Source: Streptomyces sp. NBC_00461 (GTDB lineage Bacteria > Actinomycetota > Actinomycetes > Streptomycetales > Streptomycetaceae). From it: a DNA stretch of 64,000 nucleotides. The stretch covers positions 868,001-932,000 of the forward strand of contig NZ_CP107902.1 of NCBI RefSeq assembly GCF_036013935.1, written 5' to 3'. A program made the translations under genes and the position numbers. The notes under the pieces were generated by a model, which saw only the letters and a program-made list of their open reading frames with translations, was not told where the DNA came from and did not search any database. Each line of letters starts with the position of its first letter. Position 1 is the first letter of the stretch. Shown here piece after piece: positions 9,116 through 18,104 of this stretch.

Positions 9116-10467
9116 CAGGGTTTCGGCGTAGTCGCGTGACGCCCAGTTCGTGGCGAACTACCAGCTCAGCGGTGCTCTCGGAACGTGACAGGCACGGCTC
9201 CCAAGATCATGGATTTCTTTACGCCCCGTGATCCAAGTGGAAGACCGTGCCTGCCGACGCATCACTTCTCATCTCGCCTGCCCTTGACCAACTGCGCGAG
9301 AATCCGCAGGTCGGACGTGAGGAGGTCCCGGGCCTGCTGGAGCGGCTGGCCAAGGTGCCGGACCCGCGTGACCCACGCGGGGTGCGCCACCGCCTGGCCG
9401 TCGTGCTTGCTCTCACTGCGTGCGCGGTGCTGGCCCGGAGCGACCTCGCTGCTGGCGGTCGGCGAGTGGATCGCCGATGCCCCTGGGTATGTGCTGGAAC
9501 AGGTCGGTGCCGACCTCGATCCGCTTCTGCCGAGGCGGGTCCTTCCCGCCGAGACCACGGTCCGCCGACTGCTGGCCCGCATCGACGGCGACGCGCTGGA
9601 CCTGGCTGTCGGGAGCTGGCTTGCCGACCGCCGCCCGAAGGCGACCGGGCTGCGCGGTCTGGCCGTGGACGGCAAGAGCCTGCGCGGCGCGGGCAGATCG
9701 AAGGGCCGCAAATTCCACCTGCTCGCCGCACTGGAGCACGCCACTTCCCTGGTCCTGGCCCAGCTGGACGTCGGCGAGAAGACGAACGAGATTACGTGCT
9801 TCCAGCCGCTGCTGAACACCGTCGCCGACCTGGCCGGCACCGTGGTCACCAGCGACGCGATGCACACCCAGCGCGAGCACGCCGACTACCTCCTCGCCCG
9901 GGGCGCTCACTACATCGTGATCGTCAAGGGCAACCAGAAGAAGCTGCGGCGCCAGCTCAAGTCCCTTCCCTGGAAGGACATTCCGCTCCAGGGACGCACC
10001 CAGGGCATCGGTCACGGCCGCTCGGAGATCCGCCGGATCAAGGTCGTCACCGTGAACAGCCTCCTCTTCCCCGGAGCCCGCCAGGCCGTCCAGATCAAGC
10101 GCCGGCGCACCGACCGCAAGACCGGCAAGACCACCGTCACGACGGTCTACGCCGTCACCAGCCTGACCGCCGAGCAGGTCACCGCGGCCCAGCTCGCCGA
10201 ACTCGTCCGCGACCACTGGAAGATCGAGGCCCTGCACCATGTCCGCGACACCACCTTCGCCGAGGACGCCTCTCAGCTGCGGACCGGCAACTCGCCCCGT
10301 GCGATGGCCACCTGGCGCAACCTTGCCATCGGAGCCCTCCGCACGGCCGGAGTGAAGAACATCGCGGCCAGCCTCCGCCGCAACGCTCGCGACCCTCGCC
10401 GCCCCCTGGCACTCCTCGGTCTCGGATGATCACGAACCGGACGTCACGCGACTACGCCGAAGCCCTG
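9116..10467 (+). mobile_element. Full-length ISAs1-family insertion sequence (1352 bp)
   Basis: Terminal inverted repeats of about 26 bp with one mismatch: left at 9116-9141 (CAGGGTTTCGGCGTAGTCGC...), right at 10442-10467 (complement CAGGGCTTCGGCGTAGTCGC...). It is the right arm of the composite transposon. No duplication flanks this copy alone (CCTTTACC on the left, CCTTGGAG on the right), as expected if it moved as part of the larger unit. Confidence 0.85.
9247..10429 (+). pseudogene. ISAs1-family transposase, frameshifted near the N-terminus
   Basis: The N-terminal part ([38 protein letters not shown]) reads from 9247. At about 9433 an extra base in GGCCCGG moves the remaining protein ([12 protein letters not shown] onward) into the next frame, which stays open to 10429. 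The catalytic part is otherwise well kept: [12 protein letters not shown] near 9660, [11 protein letters not shown] near 9845, IVIVKGNQ near 9918, and [13 protein letters not shown] with the final Glu near 10215. It is inactive as written unless the base is an error. Confidence 0.85.
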
Positions 10468-10477
10468 CCTTGGAGGT
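10468..10477. repeat. Right 10-bp target duplication of the composite transposon
   Basis: CCTTGGAGGT follows directly after the outer ISAs1 terminus at 10467 and is identical to 5734-5743. Confidence 0.85.
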
Positions 10478-10700
10478 GACTTTCAGCCGGGCGTTGGCGT
10501 GTGAGGCAACGCTGGAGGAGGCGTGTCGGACGGCGTTGAAATCCCTGGTCCCGATGCCTAGTTCGTCCGCCTTAGCGATTCTTGGCCAGTTGGCGGAAGT
10601 AGGGTCCGGCAGTTTCGTAGCCGAGGTCGGTCAGCGTGGGGATGCCGAGGGGGCGACGAGGCGGTTCAGGTCGCGGGCGCGGGTGGGGTTGTGCTCGCGA
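10478..10700 (-). pseudogene. Middle part of the split IS5-type transposase
   Basis: The minus strand reads LGIPTLTDLGYETAGPYFRQ with the second catalytic Asp context, then, after a frame change, TRDFNAVRHASSNVASHANA and RLKVTSK. This leads across the insertion into ALRRVT at 5743. These are the usual landmarks of the C-terminal half of a Streptomyces IS5-type transposase. Internal stops and shifts show decay. Upstream of about 10700 nothing more can be aligned. Confidence 0.65.
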
Positions 10701-10778
10701 CCTGAGCAACAGGGAGACCGGGCAGGGTATTGAACGTGTTCCGTAGGTCCCGGTTATAACAGCGCCTGGCTACGAATC

Positions 10779-12587
10779 TTATGCTTGTCCGTGAACCGGG
10801 TCGAGTGTGACATGCGCGCCGACTGCCTCGCACTGTCCGCTTTTCACCTCATCGGCTAGTTTTTGGATCAGGTTGTTCTGGCATTTCTGCACCGCTGCCA
10901 CGAGTAGTGCGTAAAGTAGAGCAGACAGCAAGCCAGAGGCAACGAAGCACAGAAAAAGCCAAGGGAAGACCGACAAGGTCGAATTGCTTGCAGACAGGAG
11001 GCTCGCAACCTGGGCGACCGGTAGCGTGAACAATGCGGGGCAAGCAAGGACAGCAAGGATTTTGTTGCGGCGGCTGTTATTCAGCGCGGCAAATCGCCAG
11101 AGCTGGTGAGAGACGATGACTGGCGTGGCAACAACTGAGGTGAAGGCCAGAGTCGCCACTGAGCAGTGGCCGCGGTGTCCGCGCAAGCGATTCCCGGTCA
11201 GCATAATACGATGGAACTGGATGGCGCCAATTACTGGATAAAGGAGCCATGGAAAAATGAGCAACCCTGAAGCCATCGGCCATGCGGCAGCCTCAATCAC
11301 AGGACGCGCCTCCACATACAAGCCGTTGTCGCGTACCTTACCGACGAAGGGAGCTTTTCGGCTCTCCTCATCTCTGCGACCTTCCAACGCTGAAAGCAGC
11401 CATATCATTCGAAGCACCCCTAGAGCTCCCAGCCATACGACGTAAAGATAATTCGCAAATGCGATTGGTAGCCAGTCCTGCCACGACGGCCACTCGGTGG
11501 CAGCTTGAAAGGTGGATTTTGTTACCCACCAGGCGAGCAGAATCGCCAGTGCGAGCAAACATGCAGCCGGAAAGGCGAGAATCGCTAGGTCGACAGGCTT
11601 TTCCGGAACCGGCTTTCTTTCAAGTGCCCCAAAGACTTTCCTTTCCTGCTCATAAGCGCCAACCGATTTGTTCACGTACCAGCTGCTTGCGGTGTTGTTA
11701 AGGCCAAGTTCGTCCTGATCGGCGAGACCAAGAATTTGCCTCTTGAGACGGAAGGCAGATACCAACGGTCGAGTGGCCACGTAGCCGGTGACGAAGGTGA
11801 TGAAGACCAGCACTAGCAGACCTGCGGTACCAATATGGATTGCGTGGCCGACCGCCGTCGGCAGATCTCCTCCACCACCACCGGTCATCAAGTTGACCAG
11901 CTCTTTACTGATCTCACCGAAGGTCTTCTCAAGGCGACTATCTTGTAGGCTACTCAGCAGATCATTTCCGAAATGCTTGTCTTTCTTTTGTGTGACACTG
12001 CCTGCGATAACAGATCTTGCAGCGCGTCCAGCGAGCTGGATAATAATCGACGCAACGATCACAGCAGACACCGCAAAGCCGATGAGGGCGAACGTGTAAC
12101 GACTTGGTGGGAGGGCTTTGCGGTACGCCGCGCAAGCGGAGCGATCTCGATCATCGCGATCGGGCGTCAGCTCGCCGAGAGCCTCTCGAACGTGATATTG
12201 TCGTTCAAGTGTCAGGAGTGACCGCTCTACGTGGCGGATGAGGAACATTCGCGTCCCAAAGGTCACACGGGGAAACCGGGCCAATGGCTTGAGAAATCGC
12301 CACCGCGAGGGCCGAGAGTGCACCAACACGAACGGCGCCAAAGACGCCGCATCCTCTATTGCTCGGTCATACATCTTGAGAAGTTGCGGTACGCCGGTGC
12401 CGGAAACTGGAACCACAGAATCGGGTTCGGGTGCCAACTCCTCGACCTCCTTGTCGCAGACATCGGCTCCGGGCTGGCCATCAGATAGCGAATTCTCCTC
12501 ATGGCGTCGCAATAATTCTGAACGACACGCCCGGATAGAGGTGAGCGCTTTTCGGCGCGGCCACTGATCGGGTGACGGCTTCGGCAT
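10779..12587 (-). CDS. Multi-pass membrane protein of unknown function
   Basis: The frame supports up to about 602 residues from the ATG at 12587. Several hydrophobic segments are visible: FALIGFAVSAVIVASIIIQL, TAGLLVLVFITFVTGYVA, AILAFPAACLLALAILLAWW, ANYLYVVWLGALGVL and a cluster near the C-terminus. A glycine run (TGGGGGD) lies before the second segment. The DNA is visibly less GC-rich than its neighbours (many A/T third positions), which suggests recent acquisition. The first 15 or so codons lie inside the IS112-like element beginning at 12542, so the original N-terminus has probably been replaced. A TTG further in is an alternative start. The frame remains open into the antisense of the transposase up to 13256; that part is a shadow. 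No family recognised. Confidence 0.6.
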   Translation of the reverse strand: MPKPSPDQWPRRKALTSIRACRSELLRRHEENSLSDGQPGADVCDKEVEELAPEPDSVVPVSGTGVPQLLKMYDRAIEDAASLAPFVLVHSRPSRWRFLKPLARFPRVTFGTRMFLIRHVERSLLTLERQYHVREALGELTPDRDDRDRSACAAYRKALPPSRYTFALIGFAVSAVIVASIIIQLAGRAARSVIAGSVTQKKDKHFGNDLLSSLQDSRLEKTFGEISKELVNLMTGGGGGDLPTAVGHAIHIGTAGLLVLVFITFVTGYVATRPLVSAFRLKRQILGLADQDELGLNNTASSWYVNKSVGAYEQERKVFGALERKPVPEKPVDLAILAFPAACLLALAILLAWWVTKSTFQAATEWPSWQDWLPIAFANYLYVVWLGALGVLRMIWLLSALEGRRDEESRKAPFVGKVRDNGLYVEARPVIEAAAWPMASGLLIFPWLLYPVIGAIQFHRIMLTGNRLRGHRGHCSVATLAFTSVVATPVIVSHQLWRFAALNNSRRNKILAVLACPALFTLPVAQVASLLSASNSTLSVFPWLFLCFVASGLLSALLYALLVAAVQKCQNNLIQKLADEVKSGQCEAVGAHVTLDPVHGQA

Positions 12588-13419
12588 CCGCAACGCACGA
12601 GGCCCCCGTGCCGTTGACGTAGGTGTTCGACGTCTCAACTCATCAGCGCAGGAGCCTCGTTGGTTCCCTATCCTGCCGCACTCGACCTGCCCCACGCCCT
12701 GGTCGAGTGGGTAACCATGCTCATCGTCACCCGCGAGGGTAAACGCCGCTGCAAGCTTCCACCGCACCAGCGTGCCCTGGTCGGCCTGGTGTACCTGCGC
12801 CGGCACGACACCCTCGCCCAACTCGCCGTCGGCTTCGGCATCTCCGTCGGCACCGCCCACGCCTACACGGCAGCCGTCGTCGACCTGCTCGCCGACCGCG
12901 CGCCCGGACTGCTGCGCGCCCTGCGCGAAGCCGACCCGGACTACGTCCTGCTCGACGGCACCCTCGCAGAGTGCGACCGGGTCGGCGACAGCCGGGCCGA
13001 CTTCTCCCACAAGCACCGACGACATGGGGTGAACGTGCAGGTGGTGACCGATCCGGCCGGACAGCTGCTGTGGATCTCCCCCGCACTGCCCGGCCGTGCG
13101 CACGACCTCACTGCCGCCCGTACCCACCGGATCATCTGGATCTGCGAACGCCAGGGCATCCCGGTCCTCGCCGACCGCGCCTACATGGGAGCCGGACCGT
13201 GGGTGACGACACCCCTCAGACGCCCACCCGGCCGCGACCTCACATCCACCCAGCAAACCGTCAACCGCGCGCTCTCCGCAGCCCGGGCACCGGTGGAACG
13301 CGGCGTCGCACGACTGAAGTCATGGCGGATCTTCCGCAAAGCCCGATGCAGCCCCGAATCGAATGTCGTCAATCGCCGCCGCCGTCCTCACCCTGGAACG
13401 GCAACGCTGAAAGAACTCA
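12542..13419 (+). mobile_element. IS112-like IS5-family insertion sequence, copy 2
   Basis: About 878 bp, diverged from copy 1 at 4721-5595 but with the same plan: degenerate ends (TGAGCGCTTTTCGG at 12542 and the complement TGAGTTCTTTCAGCG ending at 13419), a leader inverted repeat and a TTG-started transposase. No clear target duplication was found. It lies divergently at the 5' end of the membrane-protein gene and overlaps that gene's apparent start. Confidence 0.7.
12660..13410 (+). pseudogene. IS112-like transposase with a C-terminal frameshift
   Basis: The TTG start at 12660 matches copy 1. The helix-turn-helix and catalytic motifs are intact ([12 protein letters not shown] near 12950, [13 protein letters not shown] near 13168, [13 protein letters not shown] near 13290). 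Close to 13355 one extra base shifts the frame, so the expected ending ([15 protein letters not shown] then TGA at 13408) is out of frame and the written frame runs on to 13673. Only the last 20 or so residues are changed, so activity cannot be excluded. Confidence 0.8.
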
Positions 13420-13669
13420 GTGTCTCAACCTCTGCTGGTTCGTCGAGCCGGTACCCATCGCCGCGGTCAAACAACTGCTCCGGATCGTGCACGGTACGGG
13501 CTGCCCACGTCGCGTCGGAGTCATTCGCTCCGCTTGGATCGGCATCGCGGCCTTTTCTTCACGGGATGGGACGCAAGGCACGCCCAAATGGAGGAATCCC
13601 CAACCTCGGTGGAGCAACGCCATGGCGGCTGTCAATCATACGTGTGACCGTTGACCGTAGTGTGCCGCA

Positions 13670-16270
13670 GTGACCACGACGGACAATGCCGGAGCAGCCG
13701 CACCCAGCGCCCAGGCCCATCCGCGGCGGCTGCGGGGCGGCAAGGTAGTGGTGGCGTGGCTAACCACCACCGACCACAAGACGATCGGCACGCTGTACCT
13801 GATCACGTCGTTCGCGTTCTTCATGATCGGCGGCGTGATGGCGCTGCTCATGCGCGCCGAACTGGCCCGACCCGGCAAGCAGATCCTCTCGAACGAACAG
13901 TTCAACCAGTCGTTCACAATGCACGGCACGATCATGCTGCTGATGTTCGCGACGCCGCTGTTCGCCGGCTTCACCAACTGGATCATGCCGCTGCAGATCG
14001 GCGCTCCCGACGTGGCGTTCCCACGCCTGAACATGTTCGCCTACTGGCTCTAGCTGTTCGGCTCGCTCATCGCGGTCGGCGGCTTCCTCGCTCCGCAAGG
14101 CGCGGCCGACTTCGGCTGGTTCGCCTACGCCCCCCTCAATGACGTGGTCCACTCGCCGGGCGTCGGCGGCGACCTGTGGATCATGGGCCTTGCCTTCTCC
14201 GGCTTCGGTACGATCCTCGGTTCAGTCAACTTCATCAGCACGATCATCTGCATGCGTGCTCCGGGTATGACGATGTTCCGCGTGCCGATTTTCACCTGGA
14301 ACGTCCTGCTCACCGCGGTGTTGGTGCTCCTGGCGTTCCCTGTGCTGGCCGCCGCTCTTCTGTGTCTGGAGGCAGACCGGAAGTTCGGGGCGCACGTCTT
14401 CGACGCCGCCAACGGCGGGCCGTTGTTGTGGCAGCACTTGTTCTGGTTCTTCGGGCACCCGGAGGTGTACATCATCGCGCTGCCGTTCTTCGGTATCGTG
14501 AGCGAGGTCATCCCGGTCTTCAGCCGCAAGCCGATCTTCGGTTACATGGGCCTGATCGGCGCCACGATCGCGATCGCCGGCCTTTCGGCGACGGTGTGGG
14601 CCCACCACATGTTCGCCACCGGCGGTGTCCTGCTGCCGTTCTTTTCCTTCATGTCCTACCTCATCGCGGTCCCGACCGGCGTGAAGTTCTTCAACTGGAT
14701 CGGCACCATGTGGAAGGGGTCGCTGAGTTTCGAGACTCCGATGCTGTGGGCAACGGGGTTCATGGTCACCTTTCTCTTCGGCGGCCTGACCGGTGTCCTG
14801 CTGGCCTCACCGCCGCTGGATTTCCACGTCACGGACTCCTACTTCGTCGTCGCCCACTTCCACTACGTCGTCTTCGGCACCGTCGTCTTCGCCATGTTCT
14901 CCGGCTTCCACTTCTGGTGGCCCAAGTTCACCGGCAAGATGCTCGACGAACGCCTCGGCAAGATCACTTTCTGGACGCTGTTCACCACCGCGCACCACGA
15001 CCTGGCCTCCCAGGGGCTGCGTGTGCTGGCAGTCGCCTCCCGTACCCTTCCCGGCCCGCGTTCCGTGCGGGAGGAAGCCGAGGCGGGGCTGACGCTGCTG
15101 GGACTGGTCGGCATGCTCGACCCTCCGCGGCCAGAGGTCAGCGAGTCGGTCCGCGCGGTACGGCGCGCCGGCATCCGCATCGTGATGGTCACCGGAGACC
15201 ACCCGCTGACCGCCGAGGCCGTCGCCCGCCGTGTGGGGATCGTGCGGCAGAGCGCCCCCACCGTCGTCACGGGCAGCGAACTCGACACGCTGGACGACGG
15301 CGCGCTCGATGCCCTGCTCGGTCAGCCAGCAGAGCTGCTGCTGTGCGGGGTGAGCCCGGAGCACAAGATGCGGGTGGTCGCCGCCCTGTAGCGCCGGGGT
15401 GAGGTGGTGGCTGTGACAGGTGATGGCGCGAATGACGCTCCCGCGCTGAAACACGCGGACATCGGTGTCGCGATGGGTGCGTCGGGCACGGACGTGGCGC
15501 GCGAGGCCGCGTCGATGGTGCTGTTGGACGACTCGTTCGCCTCCATCGCCGCGGCGGTGAAGCTGGGCAGGTCGGTCTACCAGAACATCCGCAAGTTCCT
15601 CGTCTACGTTTTCGCCAAGAATATCGGCGAGCTCGTTCCGGTCCTGGCCGCGACGTTCACGGGGTTCCCGCTGGTTCCGATCAGCGCGGTGCAGATCCTT
15701 GCGATCGATCTCGGATCCGACGTCCTGCCCGCACCGGCACTGGGCGCGGAACCGCCCGAGCCCGATGTCATGGACCGCCCGCCCCGTTCCCGGCGCGAGC
15801 CCTTGTTCTCGGCGGCCGTGGTGCGGCGGATTCTCTTTCTGGGCGGCATCCAGGCGCTCGGTGTGTGCGTGGTGTTCTTCTGGCACATCGGCGCCTCAGG
15901 GATTCCGTACGCCGACTTCACCGAAGACCATCCCGTGTACCGGGAGGCGGTCACGATGGTCCAGGCGGGCATCGTGCTCAGTCAGTTCTTCGTCGCTCTG
16001 GCCGTGCGTACGGACCGGCAGAGTGTCTTCCGGGTCGGAGCTCTGTCCAATCCGAGACTGCTCGCCGCAGGCTTCGTCGGGGTGGCCCTGATGGCAGCGA
16101 TCAGTTACGTGCCCGTGCTGCAGGAGGTGTTCAACACCGCGCCGTTGGCCGCCGCCGACTGGGCGGTTCTGGCCGGATTCGGAGCAGTGCTGCTGGGCGC
16201 GGAGGAAGCCCGCAAGTGGTGGCTGCGCCGACGCTCTCGCTCACTGGGCAGGAAGGGAGGACAGCGATGA
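13670..16270 (+). pseudogene. In-frame chimera: cytochrome c oxidase subunit I joined to the C-terminal half of a P-type ATPase, with two TAG codons
   Basis: One reading frame from GTG 13670 to TGA 16270. Codons 1 to about 440 match CtaD: the heme His in [15 protein letters not shown] and WAHHMF copper/heme ligands, and [15 protein letters not shown] are all present. The last two CtaD helices are missing. At about 14990 the frame passes directly into a P-type cation ATPase: [51 protein letters not shown] and the M5-M10 membrane region. The phosphorylation site DKTGT and everything before it is absent. TAG codons interrupt at 14051-14053 (where Trp or similar is expected) and 15389-15391 (Gln expected). 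Neither half should work as written. The stop overlaps the following TrkA start. Confidence 0.85.
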
Positions 16271-16926
16271 GGGTGATCATCGTGGGCTGTGGGCGGGTGG
16301 GCGCGTCGCTTGCCGACCGGCTCACCGCCGAGGGCCATGACGTGCACATTATCGACCGCAGCCCTCAGGCCCGCAGGCGGCTGTCCGCGGGTTTCAGCGG
16401 CCAGTTCCACGAGGGCAACGGGTTCAGCCGCTCTCTGCTGGAGTCTGTGGGGATCGAGCATGCGGACGCGCTTGTCGCCGTCACCTCCGGTGACAGCAGC
16501 AACGTCGTCAGCGCCCGGACGGCGAAGGAGGTCTACCGGGTGCCGATCGTCCTCGCCCGCATGTTCGACCCCCGCCGCGCCGACATCTACCGCGATCTCG
16601 GCATCCCCACCATCGCCGGCGTGAGCTGGGCCGTACATCAGATCCACCAGAGGCTCCTGCACCGTCACCTCTCGCCCGAGATCAGCTTCGGCAACGGTGA
16701 GACCCTGCTGATCCGCTCCGAACTGCCCGCCTACTTCGCCGGGCGGCGGCTGGCCGAACTGGATGTGGACGGCGAGATCCGCGTCGTGGAGGCCACTCGC
16801 GCGGGCCGCTCGTTCGTTCCCGCGCACAGCACGCTGGCGGTCGGTGGCGACCTGGTCACGTTCACTGTTGCCGCCACCGCTCTCGGCCGCCTGCGGGGCT
16901 TTCTGGACAAGGAGCTCGGGACATGA
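16267..16926 (+). CDS. TrkA-type NAD-binding protein, first of a pair
   Basis: A 219-residue RCK protein: N-terminal Rossmann (TrkA_N) domain with GCGRVG at residues 8-13 and the ribose-binding acidic residue in IIDRSP near 33. A C-terminal TrkA_C-like part runs from about residue 140. Such proteins gate potassium channels or transporters in response to NAD(H) or nucleotides at the membrane face. The ATG overlaps the TGA of the ATPase fragment (ATGA), and its own stop overlaps the next gene, so the three were one transcription unit. No channel gene is next to it here. Confidence 0.88.
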   Translation: MRVIIVGCGRVGASLADRLTAEGHDVHIIDRSPQARRRLSAGFSGQFHEGNGFSRSLLESVGIEHADALVAVTSGDSSNVVSARTAKEVYRVPIVLARMFDPRRADIYRDLGIPTIAGVSWAVHQIHQRLLHRHLSPEISFGNGETLLIRSELPAYFAGRRLAELDVDGEIRVVEATRAGRSFVPAHSTLAVGGDLVTFTVAATALGRLRGFLDKELGT

Positions 16927-17579
16927 AGGTACTGGTGGCCGGCGCGGGCCGCCTCGGCGCCCAGATCGCCCAGGTCCTCGCAGCAGCCCATAACGACGTC
17001 ACCCTCGTCGACCTGAACGAGCACCGCATCGCCGAACTCGAAGGTCACCTCCCCGTACGACTTGTCGCGGGAGACGCCTGCGAGGCGCGCCTCCTCGAGC
17101 ACGCGGGGGCACACACCACCGACCTCGTCATCGCAGCCACCGGAGACGACGAGGACAACCTCGTCATCAGCCTGCTCGCAAAACGCCGATTCGCCGTCGC
17201 CCGCGTAGCAGCCCGCGTCAACGACGAGGAGAACACCTGGCTGTTCGATCACCGCTGGGGCGTCGACGTAGCCGTTCCCGCTACAGGCCCCCTGATCTCC
17301 CTCATCGAAGAAGCAACCGGAGCCACCGACACCGTGGCGCTCCTCCGGCTGAGCAAGGCAGGCGTGAATGTGATCGAAACCGCCATCACTCCGCAGTCCC
17401 ACGTCGCCGGCCGCCCCCTCGCCGACGTCCAGCTCCCCGCGGGCACCATCATCGCCACCGTCATCCGAGCCGGTCAGCCCACTGTCCCCACGGACCAGAC
17501 ACAACTGATGCCCGGCGACGAAATCCTCCTGGTCTCCCACACAGCTACCGAGGAGGAAATCCACGCCGCGTTCCAATAA
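16923..17579 (+). CDS. TrkA-type NAD-binding protein, second of a pair
   Basis: A 218-residue RCK protein with GAGRLG at residues 7-12 and LVDLNE near 30 in the Rossmann fold, plus a C-terminal TrkA_C domain (VAGRPLADVQLPAGTIIATV near residue 160, PGDEILLVS near 199). The start overlaps the previous stop by four bases, so the two are probably made in equal amounts and may form a heteromeric gating ring. The pair follows the remains of a P-type ATPase, as in other actinomycetes; a role in cation homeostasis is inferred. Confidence 0.88.
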   Translation: MKVLVAGAGRLGAQIAQVLAAAHNDVTLVDLNEHRIAELEGHLPVRLVAGDACEARLLEHAGAHTTDLVIAATGDDEDNLVISLLAKRRFAVARVAARVNDEENTWLFDHRWGVDVAVPATGPLISLIEEATGATDTVALLRLSKAGVNVIETAITPQSHVAGRPLADVQLPAGTIIATVIRAGQPTVPTDQTQLMPGDEILLVSHTATEEEIHAAFQ

Positions 17580-17698
17580 GCAGGTCTCCCAGCCCTTCAC
17601 CGAATGCCTCGGTCAAGATCGAAGCCATGGGTAACGGTGGCCCCTCCGCCGGGCATATTGACGGCCCTCAGGGGGAGGGGGGTGGAACCGGTCTTTCC

Positions 17699-17935
17699 AT
17701 GACCGAGAGCGCGAGCCCCTATATCTCGACTCCGAGGATCACCGTGCTGGGAGTGCAGCCCGGTAATCCTCCCTTTCGCATTGTGGAGATCGACGGGGAG
17801 GTGGTCGGTGAGGCAACCTCAATGACGGACGTGCTCTTCGCCGCCGCTGCCGCAGGCATCACGGTCCACGACCTCGATGACCCAAGCGTGGTCCGGTGGG
17901 TGGGCGGCGGGAAGTTCACCTGGAGGCTGCACTGA
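17699..17935 (+). CDS. Small conserved hypothetical protein
   Basis: 78 residues from the ATG at 17699, which follows a GGAGGGGGGTGG stretch. The frame is open back to an ATG at 17627, giving 102 residues with a low-complexity Gly-rich start. The product contains ITVLGVQPGNPPFRIVEIDG and ends GGGKFTWRLH. It reads like a small alpha/beta protein common in Streptomyces, but no function is known to me. The phosphatase-like gene follows on the same strand. Confidence 0.6.
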   Translation: MTESASPYISTPRITVLGVQPGNPPFRIVEIDGEVVGEATSMTDVLFAAAAAGITVHDLDDPSVVRWVGGGKFTWRLH

Positions 17936-18104
17936 GCACCGCCTGCACGGGAGGCACTTTCGGTCAGGCAGCCGCCACCGTGAGTGCTTCGAGGGGCGAG
18001 GCAGGCACCGACCAATTGCGAGACCGCCGAACGCCGCACCGCCGCTTCAGCGGTCGCAGCCGCACCCCGGACACGTCAGGCTGGAGGTGGTGGAGGTGGT
18101 TGTT

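Larger units (their letters stand above)
5744..10467. mobile_element. ISAs1-bounded composite transposon with four cargo genes
   Basis: The outer ends are inverted ISAs1 termini (CAGGGCTTCGGCGTAGTCGC at 5744 and its complement ending at 10467), flanked by identical 10-bp repeats CCTTGGAGGT. The left arm is a truncated element, the right arm a full-length 1352-bp copy. Between them are four minus-strand genes: a deazaflavin-dependent reductase, a cupin, an alpha/beta hydrolase and an XRE regulator. The flanks rejoin into a single IS5 transposase relic. The structure is read directly; that it moved as one unit is inferred from the matching duplication. Confidence 0.8.

Noticed and set aside
12588..13256. 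Minus-strand frame continuing the membrane-protein gene far upstream
   Set aside because: It is the antisense of the IS112-like transposase; high-GC third-position bias keeps the opposite strand open.
14051..15391. TAG recoding (read-through or pyrrolysine-like) in the CtaD-ATPase chimera
   Set aside because: Two unrelated TAG sites, no nearby recoding signal, and the joined product lacks essential ATPase parts; decay or error is simpler. Kept only as a test in the findings.
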